Origin: Actinospica robiniae DSM 44927
GTDB taxonomy: Bacteria > Actinomycetota > Actinomycetes > Streptomycetales > Catenulisporaceae
Direction: 5' to 3'
DNA length: 64,000 nucleotides
Assembly: GCF_000504285.1 (NCBI RefSeq)
Contig: NZ_KI632511.1
Location: 7,918,154 to 7,982,153 of the forward strand
How positions within the stretch are numbered: the stretch's first letter is position 1; the number at the start of each line of letters is the position of its first letter. Below the pieces are notes generated by a model that searched no databases, was not told where the DNA came from, and was given only the letters and a program-made list of their open reading frames with translations. Position numbers and translations under genes: made by a program. Below are positions 26,431 through 34,778 of this stretch, piece by piece.

Positions 26431-27331
26431 CCGGGCGGACGGCTCCACGTCGGCCTGATCCCGGTCGGGGCGGGGCAGGCCGAGCGTGAAGTGGAGCAGG
26501 TCGACGGTCTGCTGCGCGAGCAGCCGGTCGGCCGTGGGCAGGTGGGCCGTGAGCAGTTCGCCCGCCTGCCCGCTCGGTTTCGTGTAGACCTGCTCCCGCA
26601 GGGCGCTGTACAGGTCGGTTCGGGCCCGCGCCGCCACCGCGTACTCGGGATCGGCGAGCAGCATGACGTCGACGGCCAGCCGCCAAGTCGTGTCGCGCGC
26701 GGCGAGCAGCCTCATGGCGGCGAGGCGGACCCGTACCGGGCGCGCGACGTCGAGCAGGTCCAGCAGCCGTTCCGGGGCCACGCCGGTGCTTCGGACCAAA
26801 AGGATCTCGACGGCCGCCGCGATGACGGCGGCGCCCTGGTCCTGCTCGATCAGCGGCAGGATCTCGTCGACCTCGATCTTCGCGGCGAGCCGCTTGAGGC
26901 CCCTGATCGCCTCGGTTCGGATCCTGGCTCGGTGATGGTGGAGCAGGGGCCTGAAGTAGTCGTCCGCATCCTCGGCCGAGCCGACTTCGGCGAGTCCCGC
27001 GACGGCCGCGGCGGTCAGCGTGGCGGGCTCGCCGATCAGGTTCCGGTAGACCTCGGCGAAGTCGACGCCGAACGGCCGGAGGTGGAAGCTCGGCCGGCGG
27101 CAGCTGTGTCGAAGGCTTCAACGGATCCCGGTACAGCCGCCCCCGCGCCCCCTCCAGCGCGATCCAGAACCGCGGATCCGCCGTCCTGAGCACGGCTTCG
27201 ACCTCGAGCCGCGCCGCCTCGTCGAGAGCGGGCGTGATCGCCAGCAGCATCCGCCCGGCGTCGACCACGTCGGCGCTCGTCCCCGTCACCGCCCGCCGCA
27301 CGGCCGCGCGCAGCTCGTCTTGGATCAGCAT
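26341..27331 (-). pseudogene. HEAT-repeat-like protein, frameshifted
   Basis: Two frames encode one protein. From the ATG at 27331 the first frame gives MLIQDELRAAVRRAV and runs to about LKPSTQLPP (near 27095). The other frame takes over with FHLRPFGVDFAEVYRN (about 27075) and continues through helical repeats such as AAAVAGLAEVGSAEDADDYF and RTEAIRGLKRLAAKIEV to 26341. The switch needs one base skipped in 27075-27120. Repeated helix pairs with Ala/Leu patterns resemble HEAT repeats (protein-binding scaffolds). Explanations are a true frameshift, a sequencing error or programmed frameshifting. The last 90 bases overlap the P450 gene. Confidence 0.5.
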
Positions 27332-27400
27332 GCGGACAGTGTGGGACAACGCAGGCCCGCAGCGGAAACGAATTGCGATCGCCGCCGCGGCAGGCGGTGC

Positions 27401-28129
27401 TCACCGGTAGGGCACGAGCGCCTCGATCAGCTCGCCGGCCGGCCGGGGCGCGGCGCGCGGGAAGTCGTCGGCGTCGGTGATGTTCAGCCGCGCGATGGTG
27501 GATTCGAGCGCGCGCGAGACGCGGGGGTCGGCGCCGCGGTAGCACTGGGCCAGCAGGCTGCGGACCTCCAGGGCCAGCCGGGGCGGGGCGCCGACGCGGA
27601 CGCGGCGGTCGCGCCGGGCTCCGGCGGCGGCCTCCCGGCGCAACCGCTCGGCCTCGCGGCGCCAGTTCTCGGCGTCGTGGAACTGGCCCTCGGCGCGGTG
27701 CGCGAGGTAGAGGCAGTACGCCGCCTCCGGGTGGCCGTGGCCGGCCGCGAACTTGAACCAGAACCAGGCGGCCAGCGGACGGCCGGACACCTGCAGCAGG
27801 CTGGCCAGCACCAGCGCGCCGGTCGGGTCCAGGTACGGCTGCGTGGTGAGCTCGGCCAGGTCGCCGGCGGCGCCGTGCTGGTGCAGCACCAGCGTGGCGG
27901 CCAGATTCAGCTCGTGCCGGGCCTGCTCCGACTCCGACCGCCCGGCCAGCGCGCCCGGAGCGGGGTGGCTGGTGCGGGCGGCGGCGCGGTCGGTGCGGAA
28001 ACGCCGGGCGCGGTCCAGGATCTCGACCGTCGCCGGCGGGGCGTAGCCGCGGTATTCCGCCTGCAGCAGCGCCAGATCCGCCAGCAGCGAGTCGAGCGGC
28101 GTGGACTCGGCGGACAGGTACGCCGTCAT
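27401..28129 (-). CDS. Sel1/TPR-like helical protein coupled to a sigma-like regulator
   Basis: 242 residues of helix-rich sequence. The central part (about 110-165: GALVLASLLQVSGRPLAAWF followed by KFAAGHGHPEAAYCLYLAHR) has the spacing of Sel1-like tetratricopeptide repeats. No membrane segment. The ATG overlaps the stop of the upstream sigma-region-4 gene by four bases (ATGA), so translation is coupled and the two products probably act together, perhaps as regulator and partner. Function unknown. Confidence 0.65.
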   Translation of the reverse strand: MTAYLSAESTPLDSLLADLALLQAEYRGYAPPATVEILDRARRFRTDRAAARTSHPAPGALAGRSESEQARHELNLAATLVLHQHGAAGDLAELTTQPYLDPTGALVLASLLQVSGRPLAAWFWFKFAAGHGHPEAAYCLYLAHRAEGQFHDAENWRREAERLRREAAAGARRDRRVRVGAPPRLALEVRSLLAQCYRGADPRVSRALESTIARLNITDADDFPRAAPRPAGELIEALVPYR

Positions 28130-28743
28130 GCGCGGACCTCCTTGTACGTGTCCTGATTCTGATCTCGGCCGTCCCGCTCGCCGCCGCGCACGGCGCTGCC
28201 CAGCGCGTCGGCGAGGGCGCGCTTGGCGTAGTAGGTCAGGGAGCTGATCGTCTGGTGGGATACGCCCATCATCGCGGCGGCGCGTTTGACGTCATAGCCC
28301 AGCACATAGCGCAGCGCTATCACCTGGAACTGGCGCTCGGGCAGCCGGGAGATCGCGCTGTAGACGCCGATGGACTCGGCTAGCACGGCGAACTCCTCCC
28401 GAGCGGCCCGCATCGCCCGCAGGAACGCGGCGTTCTCCACCATCTGGTCCCCGGCCCGCTGCGCGAACCGGTCCTCGATCTCGGCGCGCAGCAGGGTGAA
28501 GGCGTGCAGCGGCAGGTTGCGCACCCGCCCGAGGACCTCTTCCCAGGTCTCGTGCAGGCGCAGGGTCACCTCGCAGGCGACCAGCTCGGCCTCGGCGCGG
28601 TCGCCCATGTACAGGTGGGCCAGGCGCACCCAGCTGGCGAAGCTGGACTGGACGAAGGCGTCGAAGGCGACGTCGACGTACTCGGCGGACGCCCGCGGCG
28701 GACGGTCGGCCGGCGCGGGGGAGGGGACGGGCAGGTAGGTCAC
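28126..28743 (-). CDS. Sigma-70 region 4 domain protein (ECF-like)
   Basis: 205 residues. The C-terminal region 4 is clear: AISRLPERQFQVIALRYVLG, then DVKRAAAMMGVSHQTISSLT (about 150-170), a helix-turn-helix that would read a -35 element. The N-terminal half (about 25-120) occupies the place of region 2 but lacks the usual strong -10 recognition pattern, so it may be a divergent ECF factor or a DNA-binding regulator. A hydrophilic tail follows. It is coupled by a 4-bp overlap to the Sel1-like gene downstream. Confidence 0.7.
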   Translation of the reverse strand: MTYLPVPSPAPADRPPRASAEYVDVAFDAFVQSSFASWVRLAHLYMGDRAEAELVACEVTLRLHETWEEVLGRVRNLPLHAFTLLRAEIEDRFAQRAGDQMVENAAFLRAMRAAREEFAVLAESIGVYSAISRLPERQFQVIALRYVLGYDVKRAAAMMGVSHQTISSLTYYAKRALADALGSAVRGGERDGRDQNQDTYKEVRA

Positions 28744-29070
28744 GGACGGCCTCCACCGGTGTCGATCGGGCGCGCGGCCGCGCCCGGCTCCCTGTGCTGC
28801 GGGTGAAAGTGCACGAAGGTCGTCTCTCGGTAGCGCGGCGCCGGTACGGCGGGCTCGGACCGGTATCGGCGAGGGGGCGCGGGGTGACGCCCCTTATCTC
28901 TATCCTGACGAATCGAGGCCGCTGGGATTCAAGCGGTGGTCCGGGTTTTTCGCACCGAGCGTGCCGCCGCGATCACCGCGCGCCCCATCCGCCCCGGGCC
29001 GCGCACTGGCCCAGAGCATCAGGGTTCGGCGATACTGGCGGCGGGAGAACTCGATCCGGAAGGCCGGCAC
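28744..29070. other. 327-bp divergent intergenic region
   Basis: This lies between the sigma-like gene (minus) and the methyltransferase (plus). A GGGGCG/CGCCCC hairpin occurs near 28873-28892 and a relatively A/T-rich patch (CTTATCTCTATCCTGACGAATC) follows it at about 28890-28915, a plausible promoter zone for the methyltransferase. Nothing else is clear. Confidence 0.4.
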
Positions 29071-29874
29071 ATGGACTCAGCGGTGGATCTGCAGCTCGAC
29101 CGGGCGCACTCGGCCCGGATGTACGACTACTACCTCGGCGGCACGACCAACTTCCCGGCGGACCGGGAGGCGGTCAGCCGGGTGCTCACCGCGTTCCCGC
29201 AGGCCCTGATCGCGGCGCGGGCGAACCGGGCGTTCATGCACCGGGCCACCGCCTACCTGGCCGAGCACGGCCTTCGCCAGTTCCTGGACGTGGGCACCGG
29301 CATCCCGACCAAGCCCAACCTGCACGAGGTGGCCCAGTCGCTCGCCCCGGACGCCCGGGTGGTCTACGTGGACAACGACCCGATCGTGCTGGCCCACGCG
29401 CAGGCGCTGCTGATCAGCAGCGGGGAGGGGCGCACCGCCTACGTCGAGGCCGACCTGAACCAGCCCGCTGACATCCTCAAGACCTCGGTGCTGCACGAGA
29501 CCCTCGATCTGAGCCGGCCGGTCGGGCTGAGCCTCAACGCGGTCCTGCACTTCGTCACCGACGACGACGAGGCGCAGCGGATCGTGGACACCTTCACCGA
29601 CGCGCTCGCGCCCGGCAGTGCGCTCGCGATCTCCCACGCCACGGCCGACATCAGCGCCAACCTGGACACCGTCTCCGGCGTCTACCGGTCGGTGGGCACC
29701 GCCGTGGGCATGCGCACTCGCGAGCAGTTCACCCGCTTCTTCGAGCGCTGGGAGCTGGTCGAGCCCGGCGTCACGTTCTCGCACCAGTGGCGCCCGGACG
29801 CCGCCACCGCGGCCTCGGCGATCACCGAGGCCGAGTCCTCCTGCTACGTCGCGGTCGCGCGGAAGCTTGCCTGA
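29071..29874 (+). CDS. SAM-dependent methyltransferase, SAV2177 (DUF574) family
   Basis: 267 residues from the ATG at 29071. The N-terminal ARMYDYYLGGTTNFPADR is the signature of this actinomycete-specific family. The SAM-binding core follows with FLDVGTGIPTKPNLHEV (about 72), VVYVDNDPIVLAHA (about 95) and a VGLSLNAVLHFV strand (about 150). These paralogous methyltransferases are numerous in streptomycetes; individual substrates are mostly unknown. Monocistronic, with YceI downstream under its own promoter. Confidence 0.9.
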   Translation: MDSAVDLQLDRAHSARMYDYYLGGTTNFPADREAVSRVLTAFPQALIAARANRAFMHRATAYLAEHGLRQFLDVGTGIPTKPNLHEVAQSLAPDARVVYVDNDPIVLAHAQALLISSGEGRTAYVEADLNQPADILKTSVLHETLDLSRPVGLSLNAVLHFVTDDDEAQRIVDTFTDALAPGSALAISHATADISANLDTVSGVYRSVGTAVGMRTREQFTRFFERWELVEPGVTFSHQWRPDAATAASAITEAESSCYVAVARKLA

Positions 29875-29981
29875 ACCGCGACCAGGGCGGTGATCGCGGC
29901 CACGATCCACCCCTTGTGCAGGGGCCAGGCCGCGTCCGCGGCGCGCGTCCGCGGCGGGCGAGGACGCGAGCGCCGCCGGAG

Positions 29982-30043
29982 TAGTTGAAAGTTGAACCAA
30001 TGCGCGCTAGGCTCTGGGGCAGACCTAGTTGAACCTTCAACTA
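29982..30043. promoter_or_regulatory. Palindromic operator before yceI
   Basis: TAGTTGAA-CC-TTCAACTA (30026-30043) is a perfect 8-bp inverted repeat. Half-sites of the same sequence lie upstream in tandem (TAGTTGAAAGTTGAACC from 29982). MarR-type repressors commonly bind palindromes of this size; no such regulator gene is adjacent, the nearest being at 32528. Assignment is inferred. Confidence 0.6.
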
Positions 30044-30067
30044 ATGAGCCGATCCGAGGAGCCCGCC

Positions 30068-30670
30068 ATGAGCATCTTCAGCCGCAAGAACGAGTCCGAG
30101 TCCGCCGCCGTGGGCACCGTCGACCGCGACCTGTCCCACCTGACCGGCGACTACACCATCGACCCGACGCACAGCCGGATCGGCTTCAGCGTCCGCCACG
30201 CCATGGTCACGAACGTCCGCGGCCAGTTCACCGAGTACGAGGGCAAGCTGCACCTCGACGGCTCGGACCCGGCCAGGTCCACCGCCGAGCTGGTCATCAA
30301 GGTCGCCAGCGTCGACACCAGCCAGGCCCAGCGCGACGAGCACCTGCGCACCGGCGACTTCTTCGCGGCCGAGGCCCACCCGGAGATCACCTTCCGCTCC
30401 ACCTCTGCCGAGGAGGTCGACGGCGACACCTACCGGCTGCACGGCGACCTGACCATCAAGGGCGTGACCAAGCAGGTCACCCTCGACCTGGAGTTCACCG
30501 GCGCGGCCACCGACCCCTACGGCCTGAACCGGGCCGGCTTCGAGGGCGGCACCACCGTCGACCGCACCGACTGGGGCCTGACCTACAACGCGGCCCTGGA
30601 GACCGGCGGCGTGCTGATCGGCGAGAAGGTCAAGCTGGTCCTCGACATCTCCGCCGTGAAGGCCGCCTGA
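30068..30670 (+). CDS. YceI family protein
   Basis: 200 residues. After a short charged N-terminus the YceI beta-barrel starts at GDYTIDPTHSRIGFSVRHAM (about 29), with RGQFTEYEGKL, STAELVIKVASVDT and the C-terminal KVTLDLEFTG-like strands (here KQVTLDLEF). The family binds lipid-like or isoprenoid molecules and is induced by stress in several bacteria. There is no signal peptide, so this copy is cytoplasmic. ATG after GAGGAGCCC. The strong palindrome 25 bp upstream indicates repressor control. Confidence 0.9.
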   Translation: MSIFSRKNESESAAVGTVDRDLSHLTGDYTIDPTHSRIGFSVRHAMVTNVRGQFTEYEGKLHLDGSDPARSTAELVIKVASVDTSQAQRDEHLRTGDFFAAEAHPEITFRSTSAEEVDGDTYRLHGDLTIKGVTKQVTLDLEFTGAATDPYGLNRAGFEGGTTVDRTDWGLTYNAALETGGVLIGEKVKLVLDISAVKAA

Positions 30671-30686
30671 GCCGGACACCCGGCTC
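30669..30686. terminator. Short hairpin shared by convergent yceI and uspA
   Basis: GAGCCGG (30669-30675) and CCGGCTC (30680-30686) form a 7-bp stem around ACAC exactly between the two convergent stops. It could end transcription from both sides. No T tract. Confidence 0.4.
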
Positions 30687-31138
30687 TACGGCACCACCGT
30701 CACGGGGCACTGGCTGCGCCGTATCGTCCGCGTGGCCTTACGGCCGCAGCCCATGATGATGGCGTCGGCCCGGCGCCGGGCGGCCAGCTCGGTCAGCACG
30801 GCCACCGGATCGCGCTGGGTGGCCACGAACTCCGCCGCGACGTGGTTCTCGGCCCCCAGCGCGAGCACGGCCTCGCGCAGCTCGGTGGCCAGCTCCTCAC
30901 CCGAGTAGTACACGCCCGGGCAGCCGAAGCCCGAGATGATCGGGGTGAAGGAGAAGACCGCCACCAGGGTGCTGCCTTGCCGCCGGGCGAGCCCGAAGGC
31001 GTAGTAGAGCGCCCGCCACGAGGTGTCCGAGCCGTCCAAGCCGACCACGAGGAGGGAAGGGCCGTCCGACCCGAGCTCGAATCCTCGAGCCCGAGCCGTG
31101 TCGGTCCAGTGCTTTTCGCCGGGGTTATTCATCGTCAT
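30686..31138 (-). CDS. Universal stress protein (UspA family)
   Basis: 150 residues. The fold-defining N-terminal strand LLVVGLDGSDTSWRALYYA (about 29-47) and the late Gly-rich stretch DAIIMGCGRKATRTIRRSQC (about 123-142) correspond to the UspA nucleotide-binding elements, although the usual G-x2-G-x9-G-S spacing is altered at the end, so ATP binding is uncertain. Cytoplasmic. It lies downstream of the MFS gene on the same strand with only 15 bp between and may be cotranscribed with it. Confidence 0.85.
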   Translation of the reverse strand: MTMNNPGEKHWTDTARARGFELGSDGPSLLVVGLDGSDTSWRALYYAFGLARRQGSTLVAVFSFTPIISGFGCPGVYYSGEELATELREAVLALGAENHVAAEFVATQRDPVAVLTELAARRRADAIIMGCGRKATRTIRRSQCPVTVVP

Positions 31139-31153
31139 TCGGTCGTTCGGGCA

Positions 31154-32416
31154 CTAGGCGGTGGCCTCGGCGTCCGCGCGCTGCGCGGAGTGGCCGGCGT
31201 GAGCCTGCTCCTGGTCGGCCGCGTCCAGCGCCCGGTGCACGGTGCTGAGCACCACGCCCGCGGCGGCCACGGTCACCGCGCCGATGATGAACGGCACGTG
31301 CGCGTTGTAGTGCTCGACCAGCTTCCCGGCCGCGTAGGGCGCCAGGCCGCCGCCGATGAAGCGGACGAAGCCGTAGGTGGCCGAGGCCACCGGGCGCGGC
31401 ACCGGGGCGATGCTCATCACCGCGGTGGTCACCAGGGTGTTGTTGTTGCCGATGAAGATGCCTGACGTGATCGTGGCCACGATCACCGCGGTGCGGTTGT
31501 CCGGGAACACGCCGATCACCAGGCTGACCACGGCCATCAGGGCCATGTTGCCGTAGAGCGTGCGCGCGGTGCCGAACCTCGCCTTGAGCCAGGGCGCGCC
31601 GAAGATGGCGAAGATCGCGACCAGCACGCCCCAGCCGCAGAAGACCGCGCCGAGCCGCAGCGGGCTCAGGTCCATCAGGAACGGCGCGTACCCCAGGATC
31701 GTGAAGAAGCCCCAGTTGTAGAGCAGGCCGGTGACGCTGGTCAGCGACAGGTTGCGGTGACGCAGGGCCTTGATGGGCTCGCTGATCGAGGAGCGGTGCT
31801 CGGGGCGCGGCGTCGGCTCGACCAGGATCATCGTGGCCACCAGCGCGATCAGCATCAGCACCGAGACCCCGAAGAACGGCCCGCGCCAGCTGACGTTGCC
31901 GAGCAGCCCGCCGAGCAGCGGCCCGCAGGCGATGCCCACGCCGAGGGCGGTCTCGTAGAGCACGATCGCGCCGGCGAACCCGCCGCTGGCCGAGCCGACG
32001 ATGACGGCCAGGGAGGTCGCGATGAACAGCGCGTTGCCCAGGCCCCAGCCGGCCCGGAAGCCGATGATCTGCCCGATGCCGCCGCTCATCCCCGCCGTGG
32101 CGGAGAAGACCACGATCAGCACCAGGCCGGCGATCAGGGTGTGCTTGGCCCCGATCCGGCTCGAGACCCACCCGGTGACCAGCATGGCCACCGCCGTGAC
32201 CACCAGGTAGCTGGTGAACAGCAGCTCCACCTGGCTCGGGCTGGCCTGCAGCTTGCCGGCCAGCGAGGGCAGGATCGGGTCGACCAGGCCGATGCCCATG
32301 AAGGAGATGACGCAGGCGAACGCGACCGCCCACACGGCCTTCGGCTGGCGGAAGGCGCTCGAGGCGGCTGCCCCGGCGGGCGCGGGCGCGCCTCCCGCTC
32401 GGTTCTCGGTGGTCAC
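31154..32416 (-). CDS. MFS transporter, drug:H+ antiporter type
   Basis: 420 residues from a GTG with AGGAGGGG seven bases upstream; a 29-residue longer start is possible. Twelve hydrophobic segments are apparent. After the first helix (VWAVAFACVISFMGIGLVDPILP) the loop contains the DHA1-like pattern and the second helix carries GWVSSRIGAKHTL, the conserved cytoplasmic loop motif. It would export small hydrophobic compounds. A MarR-family gene lies divergently upstream with an operator between, so drug-inducible expression is likely. Confidence 0.85.
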   Translation of the reverse strand: MTTENRAGGAPAPAGAAASSAFRQPKAVWAVAFACVISFMGIGLVDPILPSLAGKLQASPSQVELLFTSYLVVTAVAMLVTGWVSSRIGAKHTLIAGLVLIVVFSATAGMSGGIGQIIGFRAGWGLGNALFIATSLAVIVGSASGGFAGAIVLYETALGVGIACGPLLGGLLGNVSWRGPFFGVSVLMLIALVATMILVEPTPRPEHRSSISEPIKALRHRNLSLTSVTGLLYNWGFFTILGYAPFLMDLSPLRLGAVFCGWGVLVAIFAIFGAPWLKARFGTARTLYGNMALMAVVSLVIGVFPDNRTAVIVATITSGIFIGNNNTLVTTAVMSIAPVPRPVASATYGFVRFIGGGLAPYAAGKLVEHYNAHVPFIIGAVTVAAAGVVLSTVHRALDAADQEQAHAGHSAQRADAEATA

Positions 32417-32501
32417 AACACCCCTCCTGGCTGAGCACGCGCGGACGGCGGGCGCGCCGCCCGGACGGTTCCGGCCGCGCGTGCGCCTCTGCGCCGGAAA
32501 C

Positions 32502-32527
32502 ATATAGACCGGTTATATAATCTGTCA
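32502..32527 (+). promoter_or_regulatory. Operator and -10 box of the MarR/MFS divergent promoter
   Basis: ATATA and TATAT flank GACCGGT (32502-32518), an inverted repeat of MarR-operator size. It overlaps a perfect TATAAT at 32516-32521. Six bases after this -10 box comes the first ATG of the MarR gene, so transcription would begin at or next to the start codon and the mRNA would be leaderless. Repressor bound here would block its own promoter. Confidence 0.55.
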
Positions 32528-33022
32528 ATGGACCTCGCTTCGGCGCACCCCGCGGCTATGCTTCCGACCGTGAGCACTGGCGAGAGCGGGCAGCACGTGG
32601 CCTCCGCCGTGCACGACCTGCTCGCCTCGTTCATCCGGCTCACCCCCCGGGACATGAGCCTGACCTCGGTCGCCGTGCTCTCCACGCTCGAGCGCACCGG
32701 TCCCCGCCGGATCACCGAACTGGCCCTCTCCGAGGGCGTCACCCAGCCCTCCGTCACCGCCCTGGTCGCCTCGCTCACCCGGGAGGGCTACGTCGAGCGC
32801 CGGAGCGACCCGGCCGACAAGCGGGTGGTGATGGTCGCCATCACCGAGGCCGGCGCCCGGTACCTGCACACCCGCCGCGCCGAGAGCACCGGGATCTTCG
32901 CCGACGCGGTCAACCGGCTCTCGGACGAGGAGGCAGCCGTGCTCGTCGCGGCGCTGCCTGTGGTCGAGCACCTGCGCGAGCTGGTCGACGAGCAGCGCAG
33001 CCTGCGCCAGGGCCGCAGGTAG
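32528..33022 (+). CDS. MarR family transcriptional regulator
   Basis: 164 residues. The winged helix is clear: RITELALSEGVTQPSVTALVASLTREGYV (about 57-85; recognition helix around TQPSVTALV) followed by the wing RRSDPADKRVVMVAIT. Helices at both ends would dimerise. The start at 32528 fits a leaderless transcript; a GTG at 32570 is the alternative and no ribosome site precedes either. It probably represses itself and the divergent MFS exporter, released by a small ligand. Confidence 0.88.
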   Translation: MDLASAHPAAMLPTVSTGESGQHVASAVHDLLASFIRLTPRDMSLTSVAVLSTLERTGPRRITELALSEGVTQPSVTALVASLTREGYVERRSDPADKRVVMVAITEAGARYLHTRRAESTGIFADAVNRLSDEEAAVLVAALPVVEHLRELVDEQRSLRQGRR

Positions 33023-33056
33023 CCGACCGCTCTCCGACGGCAGGCGCTGCTTCTGC

Positions 33057-33839
33057 CTAGCGCAGTTCCTTCGGCTCCTGCCCGCCGGCCGGCTCCGGCG
33101 CCGGCTCGATCAGCTGCGGCCCGTTGTTGCGCACGTTGTTGACCGCCGTGCTCACCGGGTCGGCCCGCATCCCGACCGTGGCCGGCACGAGCAGCTCGCG
33201 CGGGTCGCTCTCCCCGGTCTCGGGCGAGAGCCAGGCGTCGTAGCCGTCCGCGCGCACGAGCAGCGGCGCGCGGTCGTGGATGCGGCCGAGCTCGTCCGTG
33301 GCCTGCGTGGTCAGGACCGTGCAGCTCCACATCCACGCGTCCGGGTCGTCGCGCTCGCGCTCCGGATCCCGCCACAGCTCGTAGAGCCCGGCCATCGGCA
33401 GCGTGGAGCCGTCCGGGCGGTGGATGAAGTACGGCTGCTTGCGCGGCTTCCCGCCCGTCTCCGACTTCTCGGGCTGCGCCCATTCGTAGTAGCCGAGCGC
33501 CGGGAGGATGCACCGGCGCTTGGCGAAGGCCTTGCGGAACGACGGCTTGTCCGGCGCGCTCTCCACCCGTGCGTTGATCAACCGGTTCCCGATCGCCGGG
33601 TCCTTCGCCCAGGAGGGCACCAGGCCCCAGCGCAGCGTCCGCAGCTGCCGTTCCCGGACGACCGGCTCCTCGGCGCCTTCCTCGTCGCCCCGCCGCTCGC
33701 GGGTCAGCACGGCCAGGACCGGCTTGGTGGGCGCGACGTTGTAGTCCGGCTCCATCGCGCCTTCCACGGCGACCCGCTCGATGTCGAACTCCCGGGCCAG
33801 CTGCTGCGGGCTGTGCACCGCCACATAACGACCGCACAT
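33057..33839 (-). CDS. SRAP domain protein (YedK/HMCES-like)
   Basis: 260 residues beginning MCGRY; Cys2 becomes N-terminal after Met removal and is the residue by which the family covalently traps abasic sites in single-stranded DNA. Further family motifs are YNVAPTKPVLAV (about 33), LRWGLVPSWAKD (about 68), INARVESAPDKPSFRKAF (about 86) and LPALGYYEW (about 107). It protects DNA by forming a thiazolidine crosslink. A Glu-rich insertion near residue 50 is typical of actinobacteria. Downstream of the phosphopantetheinyl transferase on the same strand. Confidence 0.92.
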   Translation of the reverse strand: MCGRYVAVHSPQQLAREFDIERVAVEGAMEPDYNVAPTKPVLAVLTRERRGDEEGAEEPVVRERQLRTLRWGLVPSWAKDPAIGNRLINARVESAPDKPSFRKAFAKRRCILPALGYYEWAQPEKSETGGKPRKQPYFIHRPDGSTLPMAGLYELWRDPERERDDPDAWMWSCTVLTTQATDELGRIHDRAPLLVRADGYDAWLSPETGESDPRELLVPATVGMRADPVSTAVNNVRNNGPQLIEPAPEPAGGQEPKELR

Positions 33840-33925
33840 GCTCCGAGCCTAAGGTCCCCGCGCGGAAAGTGCCTGCGTAGCGCCGCGAGCCGACGCATGG
33901 TCCGCGGCGCCACGGACCCGCTACC

Positions 33926-34696
33926 TCAGCGGATCGACTCCGTGGACCGGGAGCCCGGTCGGCACGGCGGGATGCGGACCGGCGCCCGCTCCGGCAGCAC
34001 GATCGCGGTCAGCAGCAGGCCGTCGTGGACGAGCCAGCGGCCGGAGAAGCCGGTCAACGCCCGGCCGTGCACCTCCGGACCGGCCACCCGCAGCTGCGCG
34101 GTGAAGGCGCCGGCTTCCGGATCCATCGACACCACCGCGTCGTCGAAGCCGAGCCAGCACCCGGCCAGCGGATACCAGGCCTTGTACACGGCCTCCTTCG
34201 CGCAGAACAGCAGCCGGTCCCAGCGCGTAGCCGGATCCCCGGCCAGCAGCTCGGAGACCATCGCCCGCTCGCGCGGCAGGCTGATCGCGTCCAGCACGCC
34301 CTCGGGCAGCGGCTTGTTCGGCTCGCTGTCGATGCCGATCGTCACCACCTGCCCCACCCGCCCGAGCACCGCGCCGCGATACCCGGCGCAGTGGGTGATG
34401 CTCCCGACGAGCCCGTGCGGCCACAGCGGATCCCCGCGCACCCCCTGCGGAATCGCGGCCGGCTCGGCTCCGAGCCGGGCCATGGCCTGCCGGGCGCACG
34501 AGCGTGCCGTGGCGAACTCGAGCCGGCGGCTCGGTACCGCGCGCGCCACGATCTCGTCTTCGCCCGGGTAGAGCGCCGCGTCCGGCGCGTCCTCCCGGGT
34601 GTCGACGGCGACGGCGGGTTCCGGCGCGATCGCGGCGATCAGCGCGCACGCCTCGGGTCCGCGCCACACCACAGATGACGGATTCGCCGTGTCCAT
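33926..34696 (-). CDS. 4'-phosphopantetheinyl transferase (Sfp/EntD type)
   Basis: 256 residues. The enzyme transfers the phosphopantetheine arm from CoA to carrier proteins of fatty acid, polyketide or nonribosomal peptide synthases. Motifs: GSITHCAGYRGAV (about 97), IGIDSEPNKPLP (metal-binding Asp/Glu, about 119) and FCAKEAVYKAWYP (about 163), in the order found in EntD-like members. No synthase genes occur in this window, so it probably serves clusters elsewhere. It lies between SRAP and the thioredoxin-like gene on the same strand. Confidence 0.9.
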   Translation of the reverse strand: MDTANPSSVVWRGPEACALIAAIAPEPAVAVDTREDAPDAALYPGEDEIVARAVPSRRLEFATARSCARQAMARLGAEPAAIPQGVRGDPLWPHGLVGSITHCAGYRGAVLGRVGQVVTIGIDSEPNKPLPEGVLDAISLPRERAMVSELLAGDPATRWDRLLFCAKEAVYKAWYPLAGCWLGFDDAVVSMDPEAGAFTAQLRVAGPEVHGRALTGFSGRWLVHDGLLLTAIVLPERAPVRIPPCRPGSRSTESIR

Positions 34697-34778
34697 ACCC
34701 GCAGCCTAGAACGCGCGTCCCAGAGCCGGAATCTTCGAGTTCGAGTGCGGCCGTCCACCGCGCGCCCCGGCGGACGCG

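Noticed and set aside
33926-34696. Phosphopantetheinyl transferase as part of the peptide locus
   Set aside because: It acts on carrier proteins, and no carrier or synthase is encoded nearby. Adjacency is probably chance.
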